Positions 8,110-17,600 of a stretch of 64,000 bases of DNA are shown here, piece by piece; within the stretch, counting starts at the first letter, position 1; every line of letters begins with the position of its first letter. Made by a program: the position numbers and the translations under genes. The notes beneath the pieces were generated by a model. It searched no databases. It was not told the DNA's origin and worked only from the letters and a program-made list of their open reading frames with translations. Origin of the DNA: Singulisphaera sp. GP187 (GTDB lineage Bacteria; Planctomycetota; Planctomycetia; Isosphaerales; Isosphaeraceae); the NCBI RefSeq assembly GCF_900129635.1, contig NZ_FSRB01000001.1:2767501-2831500 (forward strand), read 5' to 3'.

Positions 8110-8733
8110 ATGGACTCGCTCCTCGACCTCATCCCGACCCTGTCCGGATCCGGATACTGGCAGGCCCTTGCGCTCGGCATCTTGCTGAGAGCCACGCTCG
8201 TCCTGACCGCCGCGGTCCTCGTGGACGCGGCCTTTCGACGTGCCTCCGCGTCGAGGCGAAACTTCATCTCTGGATTCTAAAACCGGATGGGGAGCCACGC
8301 TCGAGGTCACCGCCGCGATGGCGGCCGGCGGTTTCTTGACCGTCCGGCTCCAGCCCTGTGGGACCGCGATCGCGCGGATCTTCGACGAGCAAGCCAAGCC
8401 CGTGGCGAAAGGCCTGTTGAGCCTCAACATCATGGCACGCAGTGTCCCGGCACCGACTACGACGGTGAGTCACTCACCGAGGAGGAACGGACCATGCTCG
8501 CGGCCGTCGAGGAGATCTATGCCAACGTGGGCCGGGTGAACTACGGGGAGACTCCAAGATCGAACCGCGCGGGGCTTGTCACACTACCCATGCAGGTTCC
8601 CGGGGCAATCCATCGACCATATCCATAAAAATCCACAACAACTGCACATTTTTCAATAACACGTAAGTTCACGGTTAAGGCGGGACGGACGACCGACCTG
8701 GGTGATGTACACGTGAAGACGGACGGTGGCTGA
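8110..8733 (+). pseudogene. Decayed M56 peptidase/Cna-repeat paralogue
   Basis: ATG 8110, 2 nt after the BlaI stop, opens a frame starting MDSLLDLIPTLSGSGYWQAL with one hydrophobic helix, typical of the N-terminus of M56 proteins. It stops after about 56 codons at 8278-8280. From about 8263 another frame reads [13 protein letters not shown] and then [20 protein letters not shown], which aligns with LDAKLQRGAVVELSG and LEVMLQPCGSGTVRFVGEQG in the C-terminal part of the intact gene next door. At 8665-8733 the frame reads KFTVKAGRTTDLGDVHVK, matching the last residues of the intact protein (EFTVKPGEARDLGDLVIR). This is therefore a paralogue that lost its middle, including the peptidase domain, and carries frameshifts. 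Confidence 0.8.
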
Positions 8734-8791
8734 GCCGCGGAGAGCGGCCTGCCCGGGAGTGGACTCGATCAAGGTGGGGGGAGCCAAGGCA

Positions 8792-11700
8792 ATGGACGAT
8801 CCGTTGAGACTTCTGAGCTCAGGGGGAACCGACTGCCTGATGGCAGGGCTGGCCTGCGCGGCGAAAGCCGCAGGCGTGCTGGCCGGCACCGGCCTGTTGG
8901 CAATCGGAATGAAGAGGCGGGCCGCGGCGACGCGGCACATGGTCTGGGGCCTCGGCCTGGCCGGTGCCTTGGCGTTGCTGCCGCTGGCCCTCACTCTGCC
9001 GCCTTGGGGGCTGCCGATCCTGTCGACACCGGCAGGGGCATCGGCGACAAAGGCGAACTCGGCATCCGAGGAGCGACAGGCTGATCCTGCGGCAGTCGCG
9101 GTGATCGCCTCAGACGCGGAGACGGATCTGAGTGCGGAGACGCGGCGGGCCCTGGATCGCCTTGAACCGACTTCGCGAATGAAGCCTCCTGCGGTCAGAT
9201 TGACCCGGTCGCAAGGCTTGGCAATGTGGCTGTTGGCGGTCTGGAGCACCGGGACGGTGGCGGTGCTCGCCTGGTGTGCGATCGGCTGGGTGGCCGTCTG
9301 GCGGCTGGGTCGAAGGGCGGAACGCATCACCGATCAGCTCTGGATGGACGAGGTCGGGGAGGCAGCCGGGCGGCTGGGACTGACCAGGCACGTGAGACTG
9401 CTCCGCGGCGGGCCGGCGGCCATGCCGTTGACTTGCGGCGTGCTGCGGCCGGTGGTGCTCCTACCGGTGGAGGCCGACGCGTGGCCGGCCGAACGCCGAC
9501 GCGCAGTCCTGATGCACGAACTGGCGCACGTACTGCGCCGCGATTGCCTGACGCAATGGCTGGGGCTGGCGGCCTGCGCGGTCTACTGGTTCAACCCGCT
9601 GGCCTGGTGGGCGGCCTCGCGGCTGATGTCCGAACGCGAACAGGCGTGTGACGACCTCGTGCTGGAGGCGGGCGAGCGGCCGTCGGACTACGCGGCCCAG
9701 CTCCTCGGGGTGGCGCGGTCGCTCCGGCCCGCGCCGGCGCTGGCCCCGGCGGCGATGGCGATGGCAATGGCGAGGCCCTCGGGTCTGGAGCGGCGACTCC
9801 TGGCAATTCTCGACGGGCGGCGTAACCGGCGGGCGCCGGCGCGGTGGCTGATGACCGCGTGTCTATTGGCGGTGCTGGGAATGTCGGCCACGCTCACTGC
9901 GGTGCGGCTGGTGGCTCGGGAGGTGCCGGGCCCGGTCGTGTCCGGCCTGGTAGTCGGGCCCGACGGCAAGCCCGTCGAAGGGGCGGCCGTGATCCTGTTC
10001 CTGTCACGGCTATCGTCGCGAAGCCCGATGGAGAACCCGACGACGGCCGAGGTGCTCGGCCAGGGCCAGAGCGACGCCCAGGGCCAGTATCGAATCCATC
10101 TGCCCGACGTCCCGGTGAAAACCGACGACGGCTTGCTCCTCGTCACTACGGCTCGCGGCACGGGGTTCACGGCACGAACGCTGACCGACCTGGCCAGTCC
10201 GATCGGGGAGCCGACCCGGCTCCAGGCCGAGCAGCCCGTGGAGGTAAGGATCGTCGACCTGGAGGGCTCGCCGCTCGCTGGCGCGGAGGTCCGCCTGCAC
10301 GACGCCTATCCTTCCTCGGGTGGCCAGGGTCTGAGCCCTGATACGCTCACCACCGACGCGTTACCCACCCTGGCCCTCAGATCGATCACCGACGCGGACG
10401 GTCGGTTCACCCTTCGAGGTATCGGCCCCGGCCATTCGGTCGCCATTCAAGTCCGCGCGGCCGGGTTTGGCAACCAGCGGTTGTGGCTCCGGACCAAGGC
10501 CGACGTTCGCTCCGCCACACTTGCGCTCGGACGAGCCCACATCGTCGAGGGTCGCGTGACGCTCGGCAAAGGGGGCTCCTCGGCGGTCGGTGCGCATGTC
10601 CGTGCTCGGAGCATGTCCGCAAAGCGAGGTATGGGACAATTCATGGGCGAGGCCGAGGTGACAATCGGCGATGACGGGCTGTACCGACTCGAGGCAGCGC
10701 CCAGCGGCTCAATCCGGTTGGAGGTCTACCCACCTCGCGAGGGGACCGAGGCGTACCTGCTGAGAAGTGAGCTCGTGGTCCCGGGAGACTCGGTCAGCTC
10801 CCACGCGGATTTCGCTCTACCGCGCGGGGTCCTGGTGCGCGGCCGCGTGACCGAGGCCGGCACCGGCCAGCCGGTCGCCGGCGCGATTGTCACGTACCAG
10901 GCCCACGAGCGGAACAATCCCTATTTCATCAAGGACGCCGCCGCCTGGTTCAACGGCGACGAACAAAAGGCGATCACGGCCGCCGACGGCACCTTCCGAC
11001 TGGGCGTGATGCCGGGGCCCGGCTACTTGCTGATCAGAGGTCCGACGACCGACTACCTCCACGAAGCGATCTCGGCCGCGGAGCTGCACGGAGAGCTCAT
11101 CTGGCCGAACACACGGCATTATCCCGATGCCCTGCGGAAGCTCGATCTGAAACCCGATGACGGCCCGGTCGATCTCGACCTGAAGTTGCGCCGGGGTGCG
11201 ACCGTACGCGGTCACCTCGTCGGTACGGACGGGCAACCGGTGCGCGACGCGGTATTGTTCAGTCGCTGGTATCTGACGCTGTCCCAGATGACCATCAATT
11301 TCGGTCAGCGCGTGATGCCGACACGTGGGGGCCGCTTCGAATTGGCGGGCTGCGACCCCGACTCGTCCGCTCCGGTGTTCTTTCTGGATGCCAAGCTCCA
11401 GCGGGGCGCGGTCGTCGAGCTCTCCGGCAAGCAGGCCGGACCGGACCTGGAAGTCATGCTGCAGCCCTGTGGGTCGGGCACCGTCCGGTTCGTTGGCGAG
11501 CAGGGTAAGCCCCTGCCGCCCGGGCTCAGTCCGGCGCACCTCGAGGTCGTGCTGACGCCCGGGGCCTCGTTCGCGGATCTCACTCCCGGCGTCGTCAACG
11601 AGCAGAGGAAAAGCCCACTGATGGCCGACTCTTTCCATGTCTCCAACCTCGACCGAGAGCGCTACCGTGAGCTGATCACCGACGCCGAGGGTCGGATGAC

Positions 11701-11845
11701 GTTCCCAACCCTGATCCCTGGGGCAACCTACCGCGTCATCGTCCAGAACAAGCCGGTGAAGACGCAGATCGAGTTCACGGTAAAGCCAGGCGAGGCGCGG
11801 GACCTCGGCGACCTGGTGATCCGCAACGTCGACCGAGCGAGGTGA
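8792..11845 (+). CDS. M56 peptidase with C-terminal Cna-like repeats
   Basis: This 1017-aa membrane protein starts with several hydrophobic helices (residues about 10-85 and 130-165), followed by an M56/BlaR1-type zinc peptidase domain. The zinc motif HELAH is at residues 242-246 and the third-ligand region is SEREQACDDLVLEAG. A further membrane helix (about residues 350-372) precedes about five carboxypeptidase-regulatory/Cna-B-like repeats, recognisable by VSGLVVGPDGKPVEGAAV, VRGRVTEAGTGQPVAGAIV and similar. The penicillin-binding sensor domain of true BlaR1 is absent and replaced by these beta-sandwiches. It probably cleaves the BlaI-type repressor at 7718 in response to an unknown extracytoplasmic signal (inference). 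ATG 8792 follows a GGGGGGAG site and is preferred over a GTG at 8726. Confidence 0.85.
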   Translation: MDDPLRLLSSGGTDCLMAGLACAAKAAGVLAGTGLLAIGMKRRAAATRHMVWGLGLAGALALLPLALTLPPWGLPILSTPAGASATKANSASEERQADPAAVAVIASDAETDLSAETRRALDRLEPTSRMKPPAVRLTRSQGLAMWLLAVWSTGTVAVLAWCAIGWVAVWRLGRRAERITDQLWMDEVGEAAGRLGLTRHVRLLRGGPAAMPLTCGVLRPVVLLPVEADAWPAERRRAVLMHELAHVLRRDCLTQWLGLAACAVYWFNPLAWWAASRLMSEREQACDDLVLEAGERPSDYAAQLLGVARSLRPAPALAPAAMAMAMARPSGLERRLLAILDGRRNRRAPARWLMTACLLAVLGMSATLTAVRLVAREVPGPVVSGLVVGPDGKPVEGAAVILFLSRLSSRSPMENPTTAEVLGQGQSDAQGQYRIHLPDVPVKTDDGLLLVTTARGTGFTARTLTDLASPIGEPTRLQAEQPVEVRIVDLEGSPLAGAEVRLHDAYPSSGGQGLSPDTLTTDALPTLALRSITDADGRFTLRGIGPGHSVAIQVRAAGFGNQRLWLRTKADVRSATLALGRAHIVEGRVTLGKGGSSAVGAHVRARSMSAKRGMGQFMGEAEVTIGDDGLYRLEAAPSGSIRLEVYPPREGTEAYLLRSELVVPGDSVSSHADFALPRGVLVRGRVTEAGTGQPVAGAIVTYQAHERNNPYFIKDAAAWFNGDEQKAITAADGTFRLGVMPGPGYLLIRGPTTDYLHEAISAAELHGELIWPNTRHYPDALRKLDLKPDDGPVDLDLKLRRGATVRGHLVGTDGQPVRDAVLFSRWYLTLSQMTINFGQRVMPTRGGRFELAGCDPDSSAPVFFLDAKLQRGAVVELSGKQAGPDLEVMLQPCGSGTVRFVGEQGKPLPPGLSPAHLEVVLTPGASFADLTPGVVNEQRKSPLMADSFHVSNLDRERYRELITDAEGRMTFPTLIPGATYRVIVQNKPVKTQIEFTVKPGEARDLGDLVIRNVDRAR

Positions 11846-11849
11846 GGCC

Positions 11850-13232
11850 ATGACGAGGATCGGCGAGAATGCGTGGGCTCCGTTCGAGCCCAGCCCGGAC
11901 GACCCGTGGGACCTGCGCAAGGTCGCCCATCTGCACCGGGCGGCCGGCTTCGGGGCGAACTGGGCCGAGCTGCAGCGCGACGTGGCGGCGGGGCCGGCCG
12001 AGAGCGTCGGGCGATTCTTCAATCCACTCGACCCGTCGGAGGATGAGCGAGCGGTCCGCGAGGGCTTGCGCACGGGTGCCGTCGGCTCGACTGACCCGAG
12101 GCGGCTGCGGGCGTACTGGCTCTATCGGATGCTCTTCGGCTCCGACCCGCTGCGGGAGCGGTTGACTCTCATCTGGCACGGCCACTTTGCCACCAGCCTG
12201 ACGAAGGTCGACAGCGTCAGCGCCATGGCCACACAGGTGGAGGCCCTGCGCGAGCGGGCACTCGGCGACTTCGCAGGACTGCTCGGGGCGATGACCGCCG
12301 ATCCGGCCATGCTCGTCTGGCTCGACGGCGGGACCAGCAAGCGCGAACGGCCGAACGAGAACTACGCCCGCGAGTTCCTCGAGCTGTTTACGCTTGGGCA
12401 GGGCGCCTATTCCGAGCTCGACATCCGCGAGGCCGCCCGCGCCTTCACCGGCTGGGCGCCCGAGGGAGGACGGAGGACGCACGACAATGCAAACCCCCGG
12501 TTCACGTTCGAGGAGGAGGTGCACGACGGTGGCTCCAAGACCATCCTGGGCCAGACCGGGACCTGGATGGCCGACGACGTAGTGCGAATCGCCTTGGAGC
12601 GGCCCGAGGCGGCCCGCCACCTGGCGGGGAAGCTCTATCGCGCGTTTGTGGCCGAGGAGGCCGATCCCGAGCCGGAGCTGATCGAGCCGCTGGCCGAGAC
12701 GTTGCGGTCGAGTGGATTCTCGATCCGTCGGGTGCTGGAAGTCATTCTTCAATCGAGACATTTCTATTCGGCGGCGGCGTACCGGCGTCGGGTCAAGTCG
12801 CCCGTGGATTACACGATCGGCCTGTTGCGGATGCTGGAGGTCCCCCGCCCGAAAGTCAGCTTGCTGGCCACGGCCACGGCCTGCGGCCGGCAGGGTCAGG
12901 AGCTCTTCGCGCCTCCGAACGTGAAGGGGTGGGAAGGGGGAAAGACCTGGATCAACAGCAGCACACTGCTCGAGCGTCTCAACTGGGCGACCGACGTCAT
13001 CTGGGGCAACCCCGATTACGGCATGCCCGCTTTCGACCCGGTCGCCTGGGCCGACGCCCACCGCGTGAAACCGGGTGAGGCGGCCGGTCGGTTCGTCAAC
13101 CTGCTGCTTCAGGGAGACCTCGTCCATGATGCCAGGGACCTGATCCTGGCCGCCGGCCGCGATGGTGACACCGCCGGCCTGCGAAAGTGTCTGCAGCGAC
13201 TGCTCCATTGCCCGGAATTCCAGCTCGCCTGA
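11850..13232 (+). CDS. DUF1800 family protein
   Basis: This 460-aa protein belongs to DUF1800, a family abundant in planctomycetes and nearly always next to a DUF1501 gene. Characteristic blocks are KVAHLHRAAGFGANWAELQ (about residue 24), LIWHGHFATS, the NENYAREFLELFTLG motif near residue 173 and the AARAFTGW block shortly after it. The C-terminal part contains the typical FAPPNVKGWEGGKTWI segment. The role is unknown; the pair is thought to act in or beyond the inner membrane. Its ATG lies 4 bp after the stop of the M56 gene and the DUF1501 gene follows after 19 bp, so BlaI, M56, DUF1800 and DUF1501 are probably one transcription unit. Confidence 0.93.
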   Translation: MTRIGENAWAPFEPSPDDPWDLRKVAHLHRAAGFGANWAELQRDVAAGPAESVGRFFNPLDPSEDERAVREGLRTGAVGSTDPRRLRAYWLYRMLFGSDPLRERLTLIWHGHFATSLTKVDSVSAMATQVEALRERALGDFAGLLGAMTADPAMLVWLDGGTSKRERPNENYAREFLELFTLGQGAYSELDIREAARAFTGWAPEGGRRTHDNANPRFTFEEEVHDGGSKTILGQTGTWMADDVVRIALERPEAARHLAGKLYRAFVAEEADPEPELIEPLAETLRSSGFSIRRVLEVILQSRHFYSAAAYRRRVKSPVDYTIGLLRMLEVPRPKVSLLATATACGRQGQELFAPPNVKGWEGGKTWINSSTLLERLNWATDVIWGNPDYGMPAFDPVAWADAHRVKPGEAAGRFVNLLLQGDLVHDARDLILAAGRDGDTAGLRKCLQRLLHCPEFQLA

Positions 13233-13251
13233 CGGCAAGGAGAATTCGACC

Positions 13252-14508
13252 GTGACAACGACCCGACGCGAAATGCTCCGCCTGGGCCTGGGAAGTTCCA
13301 CGCTCCTGGCCTGCGGCACGACCGTACCGACCTTTCTGGCCCGATCTGCGCACGCGCTGGCCAACGGCCCAGCGCACGACGCCGACGGCCGGATCCTCGT
13401 CGTCATTCAACTCGACGGCGGTAACGACGGCCTGAATACAGTCGTCCCTCACGGCGACGACATCTACCACAAGAGCCGGCCGAAGCTCGCCTTGAAGGCC
13501 AAGGATCTCAGGCCGATCGACGCGCAGGTCGGGCTGCACCCGTCGCTCGACGGTTTCGCGAAGCTCCATGAAGACGGCCGGCTGGCGATCGTGCAGTCGG
13601 TCGGTTATCCCAACCCGAACCGGTCGCACTTCGAGTCGATGGCCATCTGGCAGACGGCACGACTCGAACCGGGCCGTGAGGAACCAGGGTGGCTCGCCCG
13701 GGCCATCGACGCCGGCCCGGCGGCCTCGGGCGGTGACGCCCCGGCCCTGCACATCGCTACGTCGGCACTGCCTCGGGCGCTGAGCGGGGGACAGCAGTAC
13801 GTTCCCTCCCTAGCGACGGTCGAGCAGTTCCGCCGACGCCTGGGGGTATCCAAGACCGACGGAGCCGACGAGCAGCGCGCGGCCCTCGACCACATTGCCG
13901 GTCAGGCCGGGAGGGCGGAGAACCCGCTGCTCCAGTTCGTGGCGCGCAGCACCGTGGTCTCGTACGCCAGCAGCGCCCGGCTCGAGAAGGTCGTCCGCAA
14001 CGACGACGCGGCCAATTACCCCGACTCCTACAGCCTGGCCCAGCGTCTGCGCCTGATCGCCCGCCTGATCCGCGCCGGGCTGTCGACACCGATCTACTAC
14101 GCCCAGCTCGGTGGCTTCGATACCCACGCCGAGCAGCTCAATCAGCACTCCGGCCAACTGCGCGAGCTGAGCGGCTCGGTCCAGGCATTTCTGACCGACC
14201 TCGACCGCTCCGGCGACGGTGACCGGATCACAGTGCTCGTCTTCTCCGAATTCGGCCGCCGCCTCCGCGAGAACGCCAGCGCCGGCACCGACCACGGCAC
14301 CGCGGCACCGGTCTTCCTCCTCGGCCAGCCCGTACAAGGTGGCCTGCATGGACCGTACCCCGACCTCGCGCATCTGAAAGCGGGAGACCCCGAACACGCG
14401 ATCGACTTCCGTCGCGTCTACGCAACCGTGCTGGAGCGTTGGTTGAACCTGCCGGCCAAGGCCGCGCTGGGAAAGGCCTTCGAGCCCCTCCCCCTGTTCC
14501 GTTCGTGA
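13252..14508 (+). CDS. DUF1501 protein with Tat signal
   Basis: This 418-aa protein starts with a twin-arginine signal (TRREMLRLGLGSS) and a hydrophobic stretch, so it is predicted to be exported folded by the Tat route. The body is DUF1501, related to sulfatase/alkaline-phosphatase-like folds: VVIQLDGGNDGLNTVVPHG near the start, YAQLGGFDTHAEQ in the middle, and VLVFSEFGRRLRENASAGTDHGTAAP near residue 330. Its substrate is unknown. The GTG at 13252 is chosen because AAGGAG precedes it by 9 nt and the Tat motif follows directly; an upstream frame start at 13162 lies within the DUF1800 gene. It is last in the apparent BlaI/M56/DUF1800/DUF1501 operon. Confidence 0.93.
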   Translation: MTTTRREMLRLGLGSSTLLACGTTVPTFLARSAHALANGPAHDADGRILVVIQLDGGNDGLNTVVPHGDDIYHKSRPKLALKAKDLRPIDAQVGLHPSLDGFAKLHEDGRLAIVQSVGYPNPNRSHFESMAIWQTARLEPGREEPGWLARAIDAGPAASGGDAPALHIATSALPRALSGGQQYVPSLATVEQFRRRLGVSKTDGADEQRAALDHIAGQAGRAENPLLQFVARSTVVSYASSARLEKVVRNDDAANYPDSYSLAQRLRLIARLIRAGLSTPIYYAQLGGFDTHAEQLNQHSGQLRELSGSVQAFLTDLDRSGDGDRITVLVFSEFGRRLRENASAGTDHGTAAPVFLLGQPVQGGLHGPYPDLAHLKAGDPEHAIDFRRVYATVLERWLNLPAKAALGKAFEPLPLFRS

Positions 14509-14515
14509 GGATCGA

Positions 14516-14561
14516 CCGGCGTTTGGATGATCAGAACGCGCCCTGATCACCCAAACGCCGG
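14516..14561 (+). terminator. 19-bp stem hairpin between convergent genes
   Basis: Positions 14516-14534 and 14543-14561 are complementary at 18 of 19 positions around an 8-nt loop. The hairpin starts 8 nt after the DUF1501 stop and faces the convergent FtsK gene ending at 14637. There is no T-run on the plus strand, so it may be a bidirectional transcript-end structure rather than a textbook intrinsic terminator. Confidence 0.65.
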
Positions 14562-14636
14562 AAAATGTTCAGCACTTCATATCCCAGGCCGAAACAACCA
14601 CGGACCTGAAGGTCAAGATGCGCCGTCACCGTGGCC

Positions 14637-17600
14637 TCAGGCCTCAGCGGTTTCGGTGCTCTCGGATGTGAATTCGTGCGTGGGATGGGAGTTCGTTTCC
14701 ACAGGGAGTTGTCTCCCGTGCAATTGCCGCCGGATCGTGGCCAGCCAGTCGTCGGTGGGGAGGCCGTAGGGGCGGAACTTTTCGAGCCGGCCTTCTTCTT
14801 CGCTGAAGAAGAGCGCACGGTGGGCACCGAGCTTTCCGGCCGCGGGAGAGTCGATCAAGGTGCTCGAATCGTTGGCGCTCATCTGGAAGAGGACGCGGAC
14901 CTCGAACTCACGCAACGACTGGCGGTCGAAGGTCCGGTTGAGGTTATTGAGGCTGTCGCACCAGACGATCGTGTGGACCCCGACCGGGGGGCCGTCGCGG
15001 AGGATGTTGACGAAGAGCTTCGAGGGCGGGGTCGCTTTCTCCTCGCCGTAGCGTGAGAAGCCGAAATCATCCTCGCCCTTTCGCAGGTCGCGAAACCGCT
15101 GGAGGTCGTTGACGATCAAGTAGAGGCCCGGGGCCTCCCCAGCCTCCTTCTGACGCCGCTCGACCTCGGCCGCGAGTTCGCCGATCACGGCGGACATGTC
15201 GCGCCAGGCGACGTCGCGCACGGCGTGCGGGAACACGCCGTCGAGCCGGCCGAGCAGACCCGCATTCCTCGAGTCGGCCGGGGTGCCGTCGAAGAGGTAG
15301 AACTGAACCCCTTGACCACCACCACCGTCACCATCGGCCGGCGCATGTTGCGCGGCGAGGCTGATCATGGCCGTCGAAATCATCCCGAGGGCCGCGGCAT
15401 CGTTCTGCCCGACGATCAGAAGGTTGCTGCCGCTCTGGGGCCGGAAGACCGCGGCCGTCGGGTCCTTGATGGCGATCGCGTCGCCGAGCCAGGCGAAATC
15501 GGCCTTGGGAGGCTCGGGCCACGCCGGCGCTTGCAAGAGTCGGCCGAGCAGGTGATTCTGGGCCGCGACCGCGGGTAAGTTCCCCTCGAAGACGATCTGC
15601 GCAGCGGGAGGCCGATTCTGATCGTCCGCCAGTTTCTTGATCGTCTTGAGGTACTCCTCGCGGCGCTCGTCGGGGAGCCAGACGACCTGAAAGAAGTTGT
15701 TCCCTTCCACCATGCCGTTGGCATCGTTGTAGATCGCCTCGCCCGGCCTGGTCAGCAGACGAGCGGCCGAGTTGTCGTCGCTCAAGATCAGGTGGGCGTC
15801 CGACTCGCTGCACTGGAGCGCGATCCGGACCGCCATCTGGCCCAGGGTGCTCCGCGCCAGCGAGAACGCGCCTCCCAAGGTCTGCGAGCCCAGGTGAACG
15901 TGAATCCCGAACGCACGACCCTGGCGCACCAGGCGATCGAGCAAGAGGGCCGTGTCCTGGGCGATCTTGTCGTCTTCGACGAAGAATTCCTGGAACTCGT
16001 CGACGATGAACAAGATCCGCGGAAGCGGAGGTTGACCGGCCACCTGGCGATACCCGTTGAGGTCCTGAACACCGAGGTCGCGGAACTGGTCGCCTCGCAG
16101 TTTGAGCTCACCGTCGAGACGCTGAAGCACGCTCAGGCCGAATTCACGCTCGCTCTCCACGGCGATGACACGCGCGTGGGGCAACTGGAGCGTGGCATAG
16201 ACCTTGAACTCAACGCCTTTCTTGAAGTCGATCAGGTAAAGCTCGAGTTCGTCGGGGCTGTAGCGGAGCGCTGCGTTTGTGATCAAGGCATGGAGCAAGG
16301 TGGATTTACCCGACCCCGTCTTGCCCGCGATCAGAACGTGTTGAGATGTTCCCCGACCGAGCCGGAGATGTTGCAGCTTGGTGGCCCCTGCCCGGCCGAG
16401 CGGCACGTCGATCCCCTTGGCGCTGCTGCTGGTCCAATATTCTTCGGGGGACGGAGCGATGAACTCAAACGGAACCTCGACGCGATTGGCGTCGCGGGCG
16501 CGGTCGCCGACCACGTGCAAGAGCTTCGTGAACGTCTCCGGATCGGGCGGCGCATCGAGCTTCAGCGGGAACTTCGCGAACTCGGGATCCTTCCACTGCA
16601 ACCGCCCTTCCCGCCAGTTCAGGTTCATGCAGAGGGATTCGAGATCCTTCAACTGGCAGCCGGAAGGGAGCGCCTGTTTGATGTCGACCGAGATCAACGT
16701 ATAGACGCCGCAACGCGCACCGCTGCTGGCGATGCTCATGAGCCGACGCGCGGCCGACTCATTGAAGTTCGCCGGGAAATTCGCCACCACCAGCACCCGG
16801 AACGGCTCGGCGACTTCACCGGCGTGAACGTTGTATTCCTCAATCGTCTTGAACTCGTTGCGCAAGTACTTCTGAATTACATTTTCCATGTGCGCCTGGA
16901 GGTCGGCCAGGCGCTGTTCGATATGAGGCGTTTCGGTCCAGATCCGGCTATTGACCAGCAGTTCGTGATAGTCACCCAGGTGCATGAAGGCCGCATAGTT
17001 TTCACCGAGTCCGACGGGGTCGATGATCGTGAAGCGGACCTTACCGGCGGGAAGCGAAGTCAGGTAGCGCAGCATCATCGCCTGCAGCACCCGCGCGGCC
17101 TCGGCCTTGCCGGAGTCATGGACCTTGAGCAGAATCGACCCTTCCACCGGGAACGGGAGCAAGGCGGGCAGACTGAAACGGGTGGGGCCGTCGGGCTTCA
17201 GGCGCGGGTCACTGGAAAGCCCTTGGGGGATCTGGGCGAGGTCGAACTCGAACTCCCCGAACCGAAGCGCGGGGGGAACGGCCTTGGGCGGTTCCCATCC
17301 GGTCGGGTCAACCTGGTGCCAGTCGAGGAAGAGCTGGTTGCAGACCTCATTGACCTCGGCAACGGTCGCTTGCACCTCGGCAAGCCCGGCTTTCCAACGG
17401 TCGACAAGCTGCTTCCAGGCGTTCACATAGGCCGCTTGGGTCGACTCTTTCTCGACGCGATGGTTCTCTTGAAGCTGAGCGGTATCGCGTTCCAGCCGTT
17501 CCTTGAGGTCGGCGAGCCGGCGGGGATAACGCTCGTCAGCCTGCTGACGCGTCTCGGCGTGGCGGGCTTCGATATCTTTGAGGAGGGGAGGATATTTCTC

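Noticed and set aside
12175..12195. Sigma-54-like TGGCACGG...TTTGC sequence
   Set aside because: Lies inside the DUF1800 coding sequence with imperfect spacing and no gene start downstream.
11775..13406. 543-codon minus-strand frame opposite the DUF1800 and DUF1501 genes
   Set aside because: Antisense shadow crossing a gene boundary; no family similarity.
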